Shown piece by piece: positions 53,673-64,000 of a stretch of DNA of 64,000 nucleotides. Within the stretch, counting starts at the first letter, position 1. The number at the start of each line of letters is the position of its first letter. Made by a program: the position numbers and the translations under genes. The notes beneath the pieces are model-generated. The model did not search any database. It was not told where the DNA came from and saw only the letters and a program-made list of their open reading frames with translations. This stretch comes from Streptomyces sp. NBC_00425 (lineage in GTDB: Bacteria; Actinomycetota; Actinomycetes; Streptomycetales; Streptomycetaceae), in NCBI RefSeq assembly GCF_036030735.1, contig NZ_CP107928.1, positions 5,084,001 to 5,148,000 of the forward strand, read 5' to 3'.

Positions 53673-54836
53673 CTACAGGGCCCGCTCGATCAGGTCGGCC
53701 GCGGCGCCCGCGCCTCCGGCCTCCGTGATCTCCCGGCGCATGGCGGCCACGCCCGCGCGGACGTCCCGGTCGGACGACACCCGCAGGACGGCCTCGCGCA
53801 GCGCCTCGGGCGTGACGGTCTCGCGCGGCAGGTGGACGCCGAGCCGGAGCTGTTCGATCCGGGCCGCGTTGACCCGCTGCTCGGCCATCTGCGGCACCGC
53901 CACCAGCGGCACGCCGTAGTGCAGCGCCTCCATCGTGCCGCCCATCCCGGCATGGGTGACGAAGGCGTCCGCGTGGGCGAGCACGGCCAGCTGGGGCACG
54001 TGCGGATGGACCTCGACGGTGTCGGGGAGCGGCCCCAGCTCGTCCGGCGCGACGGCGTGGCCGACGGACATCACCACGTGCCAGGGCAGCTCCGCGAAGG
54101 CCTGGACGCAGGACCGGTAGAAGTCGGGCCGCCGGGTGAACTGGGAGCCCAGCGACACCAGCAGGACCGGCAGATCCGGCCGCGGGGGCTGCCAGGAACC
54201 CTGGTAGGACCGGTCTCCGAGCGCCGGCCCGACATACGCGACATTGCGTGCCGCCACGGTGTCCGCCCTGCGCTGGAAGGCGCGGGGGAAGAACGCGACG
54301 GCGTGCTCCGGGTGCACGAGCTCGAGGATGCGCGCGCTGTCCACCCCGTGCTCCGCGAAGGCGGCCGTCAGCTTCCCGAAGCCCGGGATCTGGGGCAGCC
54401 CGGGCACGCCGAAGAACTCGGGGACGATGCCGTCGTAGGCCAGGTGGGTGGGGGACGCCACGACGACGGGCGTCTGCCGGCTCGCCCCCAGCAGCAGCCC
54501 GGCGAAGGCGTAGACGTCGCACAGCACCAGGTCAGGACGGTCCCGGTCGAAGGCCCGGGTCAGGGCGGGAAGGGAGGCCAGCGCCGTGTCGACGACCCGG
54601 TCGAACCCCTCGCCCATCTCCTCCGGCGCCTCCGAGCCGTCCCCCGCGTCCGGGTAGAGCACGGGCTCGGCGCCGGCCGCCTTCACCTGGTGCATGAACT
54701 CCTCGGTGACGGCGTAGGTGACCCGATGTCCCCGCCGTACGAGCTCCTCGACGACCCCCAGCGTCGGATTGACGTGCCCGTGCATCGGAACGTTGAACAC
54801 GGCGATGTGCGCGGGATGCGGTTGAGGACCAGGCAC
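53673..54836 (-). CDS. Macrolide-family (MGT/OleD-like) glycosyltransferase
   Basis: From GTG 54836 (GGAG 9 nt upstream) the product has 387 residues. It begins HIAVFNVPMHGHVNPTLGVVEELVRRGH, with the GT-B acceptor His. It carries the donor motif VTHAGMGGTMEALHYGVPLVAVPQMAEQRVNAARI (the TDP/UDP-sugar loop). Relatives glycosylate macrolides and other lipophilic compounds, often for self-protection. It is divergent from the WS/DGAT gene. The acceptor is unknown. Confidence 0.88.
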   Translation of the reverse strand: MPGPQPHPAHIAVFNVPMHGHVNPTLGVVEELVRRGHRVTYAVTEEFMHQVKAAGAEPVLYPDAGDGSEAPEEMGEGFDRVVDTALASLPALTRAFDRDRPDLVLCDVYAFAGLLLGASRQTPVVVASPTHLAYDGIVPEFFGVPGLPQIPGFGKLTAAFAEHGVDSARILELVHPEHAVAFFPRAFQRRADTVAARNVAYVGPALGDRSYQGSWQPPRPDLPVLLVSLGSQFTRRPDFYRSCVQAFAELPWHVVMSVGHAVAPDELGPLPDTVEVHPHVPQLAVLAHADAFVTHAGMGGTMEALHYGVPLVAVPQMAEQRVNAARIEQLRLGVHLPRETVTPEALREAVLRVSSDRDVRAGVAAMRREITEAGGAGAAADLIERAL

Positions 54837-55070
54837 GACAGACAACTCCTGTCCGGCGCGGGGCCGGGGCGGTGGGCTGGAACGGGGCGCCCGAGGGCGG
54901 ACGCGGAGTCCCGATTAAAGGCGCTCCGACACGGTCCGCGTCCGCAAACCTGCTGCAGTGTCACCCCATCAGGGAGCCGTCACGGCGGTGCGTTGACACC
55001 CGCGGGCCGCACAGGACGTGACCGCCGCCCGGATCGGCCGTTGGAGGGACAGGACCTCGTCCTCCGATGG

Positions 55071-55090
55071 CCTGCCCCGCGCGGGGCAGG
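55071..55090. promoter_or_regulatory. 20-bp perfect palindrome before the WS/DGAT gene
   Basis: CCTGCCCCGC and its reverse complement abut at 55080/55081, 35 nt before the acyltransferase start. It could be an operator or an RNA hairpin in the leader. Confidence 0.5.
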
Positions 55091-55124
55091 CCCCGCCAGG
55101 GACGCCCACGACAGGAGCAGTCTC

Positions 55125-56486
55125 ATGCCCGGATCGCATCTGCCCTTGATGGAAGAGGGCATGGCCCGCTGGCCGTTCGGCCCGCCCAACGCCGGGATCG
55201 CCCTGGAATTCACGGGCGTCCCGCCCGAGCCGGACGAGCTGCGGGCACTGGTCGGCGACCGCTGGAAGGCGCTGCCCCGGCTCACCCAGACCCTGGTCGC
55301 CCCCGGCGGTCCCCGGACCGGCCTCGCCTGGTGGACCGGCCGGCATCGCTGGGCGCGACGGGACGGCCACGATCTGGGCCGGCAGGTCGACGAGGTGGAC
55401 GGCACCCTGCGGGACGCCGTGCGGCTGTGGTTCCACACGCCGTTCCCCGCCGACCGGCCCCCGTGGAGCCTGCACCTGCTGCGGGGCTCCGCCGAGGGGG
55501 AGTTCTCCCTCCTCTTCCGGATGCACCACAGCCTGCTCGACGGCCGTTCGCTGACGACCCTGCTGCGGGCCCTGTTCGACGACGGCGGCCCACTGGACGG
55601 CGCCGCCTCCCTGGCGGTGCCGGGCCCCCGGCGACGGACGGTCCGGCCGGCCCCGGCCGCGGGGGGCCCGCCCGGGCTGCTCACCGCGGGACGCGCGGTC
55701 CCCCTGCCGCACCAGGGGGCGCGGGAGCCGGCCTACACGGTCGTGCGGCTGCGGGCCGACGTGCTGCGGGCCGCGCGGGAGGCCGCCTCCGCCCGCACGG
55801 CGACCACCAACGAGGTGTTCCTGGCGACGGTGTCGGGCGTCCTGCGCTCGTGCCTGTCCGCCGCGGAGGCCGCCCATCCGGCAGCCGGTGCGGTTCCCGA
55901 CGGCGACCGGATCGGCGACTGGACCGGCCACGGCGACCGGGCTCGGGCGAAGGAGCGGGGGCGGGAGAGGAGCCGGGAGCCGGGGCAGGTCTGGCTGTCG
56001 GTCCCCGTCGACGAACGCCCCGACGACTGCGGTGAGTTCCTGGGCAACGCGTTCGCCAACGTCCGCGTGCCCGCGCCGGTGACGCTGTCCGACCCCGCGG
56101 CCCGGCTGGCCGCGTGCACCGGTCTGCTGACCCCCGTCACCCGGCCCCGGCGGACCTCCGAGAGACTTTTCGAGAGCACGCTCGCGGCGGTACCCGGGGC
56201 GACCATGGCCCTGGCCGGCGGGAAGATCTTCGCGCCCGCATACGCACCGGCCGCCTGTTCCTACGTCCACCTGCGCGAACAGGGCCAGACCCTGGCCGGA
56301 CGACCCTTGCGCCGCCTGACCATCGTCCCCATGGTGCCGCCGGCCGACACGGCAACCTTCGCGCTGGGCGGCTGCACCCGGGGGCACACGCTGAGCGTCG
56401 CCACCAACTCGGGCAGCCAGGACGCCGAACTGCTGGCGGAGGCCTTCCTCGACGAGCTCACCCTCCTCGCCGAACGCACCCCCTGA
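55125..56486 (+). CDS. Wax ester synthase/diacylglycerol acyltransferase-like protein
   Basis: The 453-residue protein has the acyltransferase motif HHSLLDGRS (about 133-141; HHxxxDG) and a WS/DGAT C-terminal domain (FLGNAFANVRVPAPV, FAPAYAPAACSYVHLREQG, LSVATNSG). It transfers acyl groups to alcohols or diglycerides. Residues about 250-285 form a charged insert (DRARAKERGRERSRE). AGGAG lies 7 nt before ATG 55125. It is divergent from the glycosyltransferase. Confidence 0.83.
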   Translation: MPGSHLPLMEEGMARWPFGPPNAGIALEFTGVPPEPDELRALVGDRWKALPRLTQTLVAPGGPRTGLAWWTGRHRWARRDGHDLGRQVDEVDGTLRDAVRLWFHTPFPADRPPWSLHLLRGSAEGEFSLLFRMHHSLLDGRSLTTLLRALFDDGGPLDGAASLAVPGPRRRTVRPAPAAGGPPGLLTAGRAVPLPHQGAREPAYTVVRLRADVLRAAREAASARTATTNEVFLATVSGVLRSCLSAAEAAHPAAGAVPDGDRIGDWTGHGDRARAKERGRERSREPGQVWLSVPVDERPDDCGEFLGNAFANVRVPAPVTLSDPAARLAACTGLLTPVTRPRRTSERLFESTLAAVPGATMALAGGKIFAPAYAPAACSYVHLREQGQTLAGRPLRRLTIVPMVPPADTATFALGGCTRGHTLSVATNSGSQDAELLAEAFLDELTLLAERTP

Positions 56487-56512
56487 GCACACACCGCGCC
56501 GGGCAGCCCCGG

Positions 56513-56555
56513 CGACGGCGGCGTACGAACGCCCTTCGTCCGTACGTCGGCGTCG
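56513..56555 (+). terminator. Hairpin after the WS/DGAT gene
   Basis: Fifteen-nt arms (56513-56527 and 56541-56555) pair at 13 positions around CGTACG. The loop is 13 nt and there is no T-run. Confidence 0.6.
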
Positions 56556-56745
56556 TGGCCCCGGCAACCGCGTTGCGTCTCGGAAGACGCCGAGAGGTCA
56601 GGGCGTGTGGGTCTCCTGTTCTCGCTCCGAGAGGAAGTCATCGAGCAGCGGGAGCGTTCTGACCTGCGGTGCGGCTGTGGCGGGTGGGGCTCCTGAACGG
56701 TGCTGCACTGACGTGAATGCGGCCAGAACTGCAACCATCGTCGGC

Positions 56746-57168
56746 CTATTTGCCGCTCTCCGGGCCGTACCACTGGAGAGCCTGGCCGGTCACTGCCGCG
56801 ATGCAGGCGAAGTCGTGGTCGCGGTGCAGGAGGGTGAGCCCTTGCAGCTCGGCCGTCGCGGCGACGACGAGATCCACCGCACCCGCACTGCGATGCTTTC
56901 CCTTTTTGGTGAGTGCTTCCTGGACCTGCCAGGCGCGGTCGTAGGCGCGGTCGTCGACGGGAACCCAACCGAAGATCATGCGCATGTCCTCGATGCCGCG
57001 CGCCCTGTCGGCGGCTGACCGGGCGCTGTGGAAGAACTCGAGCTCGGTGATCGCGCAGGTGGCGATGAGCCCGGCTGCTGCCGCCTGGTCCCAGCCGTAT
57101 TGCTCCGCGTCCTCGCGCATGAACCGAGCGAGCGCGCTGGTGTCGATCAGGAACTGGGCCGCGTTCAC
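56746..57168 (-). CDS. PIN-domain (VapC-type) ribonuclease toxin
   Basis: From GTG 57168 the product has 140 residues. The acidic PIN residues are present: LIDTSALAR (Asp about 9), ITELEF (Glu), AVDLVVAATA (Asp) and HRDHDFACIA (Asp). VapC enzymes cut RNA and are held in check by VapB. No intact antitoxin precedes it; only a frame ending in an antitoxin-like tail overlaps its start. It should therefore be an orphan toxin or controlled in trans. Confidence 0.85.
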   Translation of the reverse strand: MNAAQFLIDTSALARFMREDAEQYGWDQAAAAGLIATCAITELEFFHSARSAADRARGIEDMRMIFGWVPVDDRAYDRAWQVQEALTKKGKHRSAGAVDLVVAATAELQGLTLLHRDHDFACIAAVTGQALQWYGPESGK

Positions 57169-57590
57169 CGGCGGTGTTCCCCTTGCTCTCGAACAACTCC
57201 AGATCGAATGCGCCGTCCCCGGCCGCGGCCCGCAGCCGAGCGAGAGCCAGGGCACGACGTCGACTCTCGATGCGTACCGTTCCCTCGGAGGTCTCGGCGA
57301 CTGGGGCGTAACCCGCAGCACGGAGCGCGGCGAGAGTCGTCGCAGGTGGGCTGCCGCTGACCAGGACCGTCGGGGCGAGCTGCGATCCGGGCCGTCGTGG
57401 TCGCGGGTGGCAGCAGCCGCCGGGCCGTGTTGTCGAGCTCTTCGTCGGCGTGGGCCACCAGGTGGGCACCGAGTGGGGACAGCGCACCCCGTGCCGGCAC
57501 GCCCAGCAGTTCGCCTTCGCGGATCACGGTGCTGAACGGTGCCGTGTCCTCGGGCGAGGCATCGTCGGCGAGCGGACGGTGCCAGGCCAC
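57169..57590 (-). pseudogene. Remnant of a helicase-associated-domain gene with antitoxin-like tail
   Basis: The first frame (from 57590) reads WHRPLADDASPEDTAPFSTVIREGELLGV...LPPATTTARI, resembling a helicase-associated-domain protein. A second frame then gives LAPTVLVSG...TLAALRAAGYAPVAETSEGTVRIE from near its C-terminus, so the middle is missing. This frame continues into RRRALALARLRAAAGDGAFDLELFE, which looks like a VapB C-terminus, and runs into the PIN gene without a stop. Family recall is from memory, so the exact parent is moderately certain. Confidence 0.5.
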
Positions 57591-57681
57591 GAGCGGCCCC
57601 AGCTCCGACCGCCATGGTCAAGGACGGCGCAGTTCCATGCCCCGCGGATGCCGCCAGAACAACGGGAGCCGAGGACAACGA

Positions 57682-57713
57682 CGAAGGGCCCCACCTTGCG
57701 GTGGGGCCCTTCG
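57682..57713. terminator. Terminator of tRNA-Ser(GGA)
   Basis: A perfect 14-bp stem (CGAAGGGCCCCACC with its complement) and 4-nt loop lie 24 nt beyond the tRNA 3' end on the minus strand. Confidence 0.85.
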
Positions 57714-57737
57714 ACATCGTGCCCGGTGAGGCACTGG

Positions 57738-57822
57738 CGGAGGATACGAGATTCGAACTCGTGAGGGGTTGCCCCCAACACGCTTTCCAAGCGTGCGCCC
57801 TAGGCCACTAGGCGAATCCTCC
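57738..57822 (-). tRNA. tRNA-Ser(GGA)
   Basis: An 85-nt class II tRNA on the minus strand: acceptor GGAGGAT/ATCCTCC, anticodon loop TTGGAAA with GGA, long variable arm and TTCGAAT T-loop. Confidence 0.96.
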
Positions 57823-57897
57823 GCGGCAAACAATACAAGACGTTGAGGAGTGCTCGCGAACTCGTTCCCCCCGCTCGGATCCTGTAGCCTGTGCGCA

Positions 57898-57983
57898 GCC
57901 CCTCACGCGGCGCTATCTGACTGAACTCCCCCAGGGCCGGAAGGCAGCAAGGGTAGGTCGGCTCTGGCGGGTGCGTGGGGGGC
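57898..57983 (+). ncRNA. ffs: Signal recognition particle RNA (small bacterial type)
   Basis: The apical domain is clear: ACTCCCCCAGGGCCGGAAGGCAGCAAGGGTA contains the GGAA tetraloop and the symmetric loop that bind Ffh (given here as an overlapping run at 57925-57955; key bases GGAAG and AGCAAGGGTA). The ends pair over 11 nt (GCCCCTCACGC with GCGTGGGGGGC). It sits 80 nt upstream of dnaX, its usual place in Streptomyces. End positions are approximate. Confidence 0.9.
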
Positions 57984-58065
57984 GCTCTCGTTTCCGGGGG
58001 CGGGCGGGGCCGCGTGGGCACTGGGCGTGGGTCCGATGTCAGCGGTCGCCTATAACCTCGTATGC

Positions 58066-60444
58066 GTGTCGTCTCTCGCGCTGTACCGCCGCTATCGCCC
58101 GGAGTCGTTCGCCGAGGTCATCGGGCAGGAGCATGTCACCGACCCGCTGCAGCAGGCGCTGCGGAACAACCGGGTCAATCACGCGTACCTGTTCAGCGGG
58201 CCGCGTGGGTGCGGGAAGACCACCAGCGCGCGGATCCTGGCCAGGTGTCTGAACTGCGAGCAGGGGCCCACGCCGACCCCGTGCGGGGAGTGCGAGTCGT
58301 GCAAGGACCTGGCGAGGAACGGGCCGGGATCCATCGACGTCATCGAGATCGACGCCGCTTCGCACGGAGGTGTGGACGACGCGCGTGACCTGCGGGAAAA
58401 GGCCTTCTTCGGGCCGGCCCGCAGCCGCTACAAGATCTACATCATCGACGAGGCCCACATGGTCACGTCGGCCGGCTTCAACGCGCTTCTCAAGGTCGTC
58501 GAGGAGCCGCCGGAGCACCTGAAGTTCATCTTCGCCACCACCGAGCCCGAGAAGGTCATCGGGACCATCCGGTCCCGTACGCATCACTATCCGTTCCGGC
58601 TCGTCCCGCCGGGGACCCTGCGGGAATACCTCGGCGAGGTGTGCGGACAGGAGGGCATTCCCGTCGAGGACGGCGTGCTGCCGCTCGTCGTGCGCTCCGG
58701 CGCCGGGTCGGTGCGTGACTCCATGTCCGTCATGGACCAGCTGCTCGCCGGCGCCGACGAGGCCGGTGTGACGTATGCCATGGCCACCTCCCTCCTCGGG
58801 TACACGGAGAGCTCGCTGCTCGACTCCGTCGTCGAGGCCTTCGCCACCGGCGACGGGGCCGCCGCCTTCGAGGTCGTGGACCGGATCATCGAGGGGGGCA
58901 ACGATCCTCGGCGGTTCGTCGCCGACCTGCTGGAGCGGTTGCGGGACCTCGTCATCCTCGCCGCGGTCCCGGACGCGGCGGAGAAGGGCCTGATCGACGC
59001 CCCGGTCGACGTCATCGAGCGCATGCAGGCACAGGCCGGCGTCTTCGGCGCCGCCGAGCTGAGCCGGGCCGCCGACCTCGTCAACGAAGGCCTCACGGAG
59101 ATGCGCGGCGCCACCTCGCCCCGTCTTCAGCTGGAGCTGATCTGCGCGCGCGTGATGCTGCCCGCCGCCTATGGGGACGAACGATCGGTGATGGCCCGCC
59201 TCGACCGCATCGAGCGCGGGGTGCAGGCGGCGGCGCAGGGCGCACCCGTCATGCAGGGCGCACCCGCCGTGCAGACGGCGCCGATGACGACGATGGCGTC
59301 CACGACACCGGCCATGGGATACGTGCCGGGGCCGGAGGTGCACGGTGGCGGGGCCGCGGCGGCCCGTGCGGCCGTCCGCGGCCAGGGGCAGGCGCCGGGA
59401 CAGCCGCAGGGCCCGGGACAGGGACAGTCGCAGGGGGCTGGGCAGGGGGCCGGCGCTCATGTGCCGGCGCCCGTTCAGGCCGCCCCGCCCGCGCCGTCTG
59501 CCACATCCGCCGCCGTCCAGCCTGCTGCTCCGCCGCCGGTTCCGGAGGCGGCCGCGCCGCCCGTGGAGGAGGCCCCCGTCCAGCCCGCCCCCGGCGCCTG
59601 GCCGACCGCCACCGCGGCGGGCAGCGGGCGTCGGCCCGGTGGCTGGCCCACGGCCACGCCCGCAGGGGGCGGCGGTCGTCCTCCGGCTCCCCCGGCCGCG
59701 CCCGCCCCGGCCGCCGCGCAGGGCGTGCCGGCCGCGCCGGCCGCCGCGCCCGCCGGGCACGTGCCGCCCGTCGGCGGTCCGGATCCCCGGATGCTCTGGC
59801 CGAACATCCTGGACGCGGTCAAGAACCGCCGCCGGTTCACCTGGATCCTGCTCAGCCAGAACGCGCACGTCGCCGGGTTCGACGGCACGACGCTGCAGGT
59901 CGGCTTCGTCAGCGCCGGCGCCCGGGACAACTTCGCGAGCAGCGGCAGTGAGGACGTCCTGCGGCAGGCGCTGTCCGAGCAGTTCAACGTGCAGTGGAAG
60001 ATCGATGCGGTCGTCGACCCGTCCGGCGGTTCGGCGCCCCCGGCCGCCGGAGGGTTCGGCGGAGGGTTCGGCGGAGGCGGCGCCGCCGCCGGAGGCGCCC
60101 CGGGTGGGTACGGCGGGCCCGGCGGGCCCGGCGGCTCCGGCGGTCCGGGCGGCTACGGCGGTGGCGGTTCGACAGGGCCGTCGGCGATGGCGTCGGCCGC
60201 GTCGCCGGCGCCGGCCGCGTCCGCAGGTCCCGCTCGCCAGGCGTCCTCTCCCGGGCCGGCGGGCCCCGCGGCCGACGCCTCCAGACCCGCGCCGTCCCGC
60301 CCGGCCGTCCACGAACCGGTGGCCCCCGAGGACGACACCCCGGAGGACGACGACCCCGACCTCAACGAGTCGGCCCTCTCCGGTTACGAACTGATCGTGC
60401 GCGAACTGGGCGCGACGGTGGTGGAGGAGTTCACCAACGAGTAG
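58066..60444 (+). CDS. dnaX: DNA polymerase III subunit gamma/tau
   Basis: From GTG 58066 the product has 792 residues. The AAA+ clamp-loader core has Walker [11 protein letters not shown] (about 45-54), a zinc module ([19 protein letters not shown]), Walker B IIDEAHM and sensor ATTEPEKV. A long Ala/Pro/Gln/Gly-rich region (about 390-560 and 660-740) surrounds a tau-like domain (560-655). TAACCT ends 7 nt before the start with no ribosome site, so it is probably leaderless. I see no slippery A-run for an E. coli-style gamma frameshift. Confidence 0.95.
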   Translation: MSSLALYRRYRPESFAEVIGQEHVTDPLQQALRNNRVNHAYLFSGPRGCGKTTSARILARCLNCEQGPTPTPCGECESCKDLARNGPGSIDVIEIDAASHGGVDDARDLREKAFFGPARSRYKIYIIDEAHMVTSAGFNALLKVVEEPPEHLKFIFATTEPEKVIGTIRSRTHHYPFRLVPPGTLREYLGEVCGQEGIPVEDGVLPLVVRSGAGSVRDSMSVMDQLLAGADEAGVTYAMATSLLGYTESSLLDSVVEAFATGDGAAAFEVVDRIIEGGNDPRRFVADLLERLRDLVILAAVPDAAEKGLIDAPVDVIERMQAQAGVFGAAELSRAADLVNEGLTEMRGATSPRLQLELICARVMLPAAYGDERSVMARLDRIERGVQAAAQGAPVMQGAPAVQTAPMTTMASTTPAMGYVPGPEVHGGGAAAARAAVRGQGQAPGQPQGPGQGQSQGAGQGAGAHVPAPVQAAPPAPSATSAAVQPAAPPPVPEAAAPPVEEAPVQPAPGAWPTATAAGSGRRPGGWPTATPAGGGGRPPAPPAAPAPAAAQGVPAAPAAAPAGHVPPVGGPDPRMLWPNILDAVKNRRRFTWILLSQNAHVAGFDGTTLQVGFVSAGARDNFASSGSEDVLRQALSEQFNVQWKIDAVVDPSGGSAPPAAGGFGGGFGGGGAAAGGAPGGYGGPGGPGGSGGPGGYGGGGSTGPSAMASAASPAPAASAGPARQASSPGPAGPAADASRPAPSRPAVHEPVAPEDDTPEDDDPDLNESALSGYELIVRELGATVVEEFTNE

Positions 60445-60536
60445 CGGGCTCCTGGAGGAACGCACGAGCCCGGACGCCCCCGCCCTTCGGAAGCCCGCAC
60501 AAAGCGTCGCGTGCTCCGCCCGTTAGGCTGAGCCCC

Positions 60537-61787
<1,251 letters not shown>

Positions 61788-62160
61788 CGCCCCGCTCGGG
61801 CCCGCCCGACGCGTCCTGCGCCTCCTGCGCCTCCTACGCGTCCCACCAGGCGACTTCCCGACGGAATCCAGGCCCCGGGCCGCCACGGGACCCCTCACCG
61901 AGGGGCCGTGGAACCCGGGGCCTGATCGTTGCCCTGCGTCATACACCTTTCCCCAAAGCCATTCCATCGAGTGAGCGCTGCGCTATCCGGCTGACGGGGG
62001 CCGGAGCGCCAACTAGGGTGCGGCGCAAGCGTCCCGGTCGTCGTTCCGGCACTTGGCCCACCGGCATTGCGATGTCGGTGGGCGGTGCCACAGTGGGGGA
62101 GTGAGCACTGCGAAGACAACCGGGGGACACAGGACTGCAGGGAGGGGGTGAGCTCCGGTC
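61788..62160. other. Intergenic region after purD
   Basis: This 373-bp gap holds no convincing gene. It contains a hairpin at 62056-62083 (GCCCACCG / CGGTGGGC, 12-nt loop) in what should be the leader of the next gene, and TAGGGT at 62015, a possible -10 element. GGAGGGGG at 62141 is the ribosome site for the next gene. Confidence 0.5.
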
Positions 62161-64000
62161 ATGACCGGTATGGGTGTGGAGTTGGGTGCGCAGGCGGCGC
62201 GCGCCCGGGCACTGGCCGTGCTGCGCATCCGCAGCCGCGCCCTCGCCCTGGCGCTGTTGCCCGCGGCCGCCGCCGTGATCCTGCTCGTGGGCGGCACCAC
62301 CGGACATCTCGTGGGCGCGGGCTGGGACGCCGCGCGCTGGGCGGTGTCCGTCGTCGCGCTCGTCGTGCTGCTCTCGGCCGGGGTGATCGCGCTGGTGGTC
62401 GCCCGCGCCCGGCCCGCCGTCAGCCCTACGGTCGCCGTCGCCGAGCAGGCGGCCCCCGACCTCTACCGGCTGGTCCGCGACCTCGCCGACCGGCTGGACG
62501 TCCCCGCGCCCTCCGCGATAGCCCTCACACCGGACTGCGACAGCTGGCTGGAGGACCGCACCCACCGGGCCCACGGCTCGCCGCCGCCCCGCGGCGCCGA
62601 CGAGATAGCCGGCCCGGCCGGCCCCCGCGGCCCCGTGCACCGTCGTACGGCGGTGGCGCCGGTGCTCGTCATAGGCTCCCCGTTCCTGTGGTGGATGCGG
62701 GTGGGAGAGCTGCGGGCCGTCCTGGCCCCGGTCGTCGCCGGCACGGGCCCCTCCGCCCACCCCGACATAGCCGCGGCCCGACGGTACGTGCGCGGGCTGG
62801 ACGCCGCGGTGGCCGTCTGCGCCGAGCGCGCCGGCCGGAGTGCGGTCCTGCGCCCCTTCTGTTCCGGGATCGGCTGGGTCGCGCGGCTGATGCTGCGCGG
62901 CTGCCAGGTCCACGCCGGTGAGATGGAGCGGGGGGTGGCTGCCGCGGCCGCCGAGCGCGCACAGGCGGTGGACTACGGGCTGCGCATCGTCGCCCAGGAG
63001 CAGGTGGGCCTCGCGTACGCGGGCTGGGACCGGCTCCTCACGCGCGTGGCGCTGCCCGCCTGGCGGATGGGCCGCTGGCCCTCCCGGCTGGACGCGGGAG
63101 TCGTCGCCGCCCTCACCGAGCTGTCCCGCCGCGACCGGCTGGCCGAAGGCTTCGCCTCCCGTCTCGGGGAGCGCCCCGCGTGCGACCTGCTGGAAGAGCC
63201 CGGCGTGGTCGACGAGGCCGCGTCGCTGCTCGCCGCCCGCCTCTTCCACGGCGGTCCCGCGGAGCCCGGCCCGCACTGGTCGCCGGTGGCCTGGGACGAC
63301 TACCCGGACGAGGTCGTGGACCGTAAGTGGCGCACCGACGCGGCCCGCCTCCACCGGGTGCTGGACGCCCTCGGAGTCCGCCGGGCCCCCGATCCCACGG
63401 CGGCCGCCCACGCGGGCGGGCCCACCCTGGCCCGCGTCCTGGACCATCTGACCGACACGGTGCTCCCGGCCGACGGCCGTCTCGCGGCGGACACCCTCCG
63501 CCCGGCGCCCGCACCCGCGTCGGCGGACGGCTCCCCCGCGCTGCCGCTGACGGAGGCCCCCGGCGCGCCTTCCGGCACCGAATCAGCCGACGAGGACACC
63601 GCCGACGCCGCTGCCCGCTCCACTGCCCGCTCCGCTGCCGGTTCCGCTCCCGGGACCGTCCCGCCGGCGGACGCGGCCACGCGTCCCGAGGCCGGTCCCG
63701 ACGGTGACGAGCCGCCTGCCTCCAACCCGCGCAGCGCCGCCCTCGCCGCACGCATCGGCGCCGAGGTCGGCAAGGAGGAGGCGGCTACCGGGGACGCGGC
63801 TCCCGTCGGCCCTCCGGCGTCCGGGCAGGGGCCCGACGCGGCCCTCTGGGACGACGACGCGCTCCCCCTGTTCCCCCTCCAGCCGCCGCGCACCGACCGG
63901 GAGCTCCTCGCCGACCACGTCACGGCGATGGTGTGCTGCGCGGCCATGGACACCGTCGGCGCGACCCCGGGTCTGGACTGGCTGGACGGCCCGACCCTCC
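62161..64000 (+). CDS. Membrane protein with M48-peptidase-like region (cut by window edge)
   Basis: At least 613 residues are visible and the frame is open at the right edge. Two N-terminal helices (about 22-42 and 55-78) are followed by a region like M48 peptidases (LVIGSPFLWWMRVGELRAVLAPVVAG). The HExxH zinc motif expected in this spot is absent (GELRA). Then come helical segments and a disordered Ala/Asp-rich stretch (about 455-560). GGAGGGGG lies 12 nt before ATG 62161. It may be a non-catalytic relative. Confidence 0.7.
   Translation, partial: MTGMGVELGAQAARARALAVLRIRSRALALALLPAAAAVILLVGGTTGHLVGAGWDAARWAVSVVALVVLLSAGVIALVVARARPAVSPTVAVAEQAAPDLYRLVRDLADRLDVPAPSAIALTPDCDSWLEDRTHRAHGSPPPRGADEIAGPAGPRGPVHRRTAVAPVLVIGSPFLWWMRVGELRAVLAPVVAGTGPSAHPDIAAARRYVRGLDAAVAVCAERAGRSAVLRPFCSGIGWVARLMLRGCQVHAGEMERGVAAAAAERAQAVDYGLRIVAQEQVGLAYAGWDRLLTRVALPAWRMGRWPSRLDAGVVAALTELSRRDRLAEGFASRLGERPACDLLEEPGVVDEAASLLAARLFHGGPAEPGPHWSPVAWDDYPDEVVDRKWRTDAARLHRVLDALGVRRAPDPTAAAHAGGPTLARVLDHLTDTVLPADGRLAADTLRPAPAPASADGSPALPLTEAPGAPSGTESADEDTADAAARSTARSAAGSAPGTVPPADAATRPEAGPDGDEPPASNPRSAALAARIGAEVGKEEAATGDAAPVGPPASGQGPDAALWDDDALPLFPLQPPRTDRELLADHVTAMVCCAAMDTVGATPGLDWLDGPTL

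Noticed and set aside
56598..56738. 46-codon minus-strand frame right after the PIN gene (ends LPLLDDFLSEREQETHTP)
   Set aside because: It looks slightly protein-like but has no ribosome site and no recognisable family; it may be a gene fragment.
58066..60444. Programmed frameshift in dnaX to make gamma
   Set aside because: No A-rich slippery heptamer with a following hairpin was found; the single long product is expected in Streptomyces.

Overview
The window is very GC-rich with strong third-position GC bias, actinobacterial gene families, GTG and TTG starts and several probable leaderless genes, so it is Streptomyces chromosome. Several landmarks point to the conserved core: adjacent sigN-like and sigF-like sigma factors, tadA with its associated acidic protein, upp, an SRP RNA just upstream of dnaX, and purD. 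Gene order resembles the SCO4005-SCO4069 region of S. coelicolor as I remember it; I could not check this by alignment.

Layout. 1-2.6 kb: ChsH2/ChsH1/Ltp2-like steroid or acyl-CoA side-chain module. 2.7-5.1 kb: SigE-family sigma factor and an acyl-CoA ligase behind an 18-bp palindrome. 5.3-9.9 kb: a 1533-residue PAS/kinase-like/receiver protein that seems to lack the catalytic residues. 10.2-11.3 kb: SSI-type protease inhibitor, then tRNA-Ser(GCT) and tRNA-Arg(ACG). 11.3-17.4 kb: accessory segment flanked by the tRNA-Arg 3' end/terminator and a diverged copy of it. It holds an XRE regulator, a decayed SpoIIE-type phosphatase, a DUF3494 ice-binding-like secreted protein with a His-rich tail, and a DUF5819-HTTM pair. 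17.4-23 kb: small conserved genes and PadR, MarR and SGNH genes. 23.4-29.7 kb: response regulator, sensor kinase, GT2-GtrA fusion and GT39 mannosyltransferase-like operon. 29.9-35.6 kb: TetR, F420-type oxidoreductase, YceI, and a MarR-MFS pair whose transporter carries carboxypeptidase-regulatory-like repeats. 36-39.9 kb: lipoprotein and the two sporulation-type sigma factors. 40-43.7 kb: tRNA-Ser(CGA), tadA operon, upp, LytR_C protein. 43.9-46.9 kb: VapB-like protein, a broken HerA/DUF853 gene, two small conserved genes, minisatellites, HhH-GPD protein. 46.9-50.7 kb: iron-box-centred divergent group (siderophore-interacting reductase; Ntn acylase plus IucB-like acetyltransferase). 50.8-53 kb: CopC-CopD protein. 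53-56.5 kb: thioesterase, macrolide-type glycosyltransferase and WS/DGAT acyltransferase. 56.7-57.6 kb: PIN toxin next to a decayed helicase-associated gene. 57.7-64 kb: tRNA-Ser(GGA), SRP RNA, dnaX, purD and a membrane protein cut by the window edge.

The most interesting signals are the iron-box-controlled reductase/acylase/acetyltransferase group, the tRNA-Arg-flanked island with an SdpAB-like (DUF5819-HTTM) pair, the degenerate hybrid kinase, and a set of fresh pseudogenes (HerA, SpoIIE, helicase-associated) that suggest recent deletion events.
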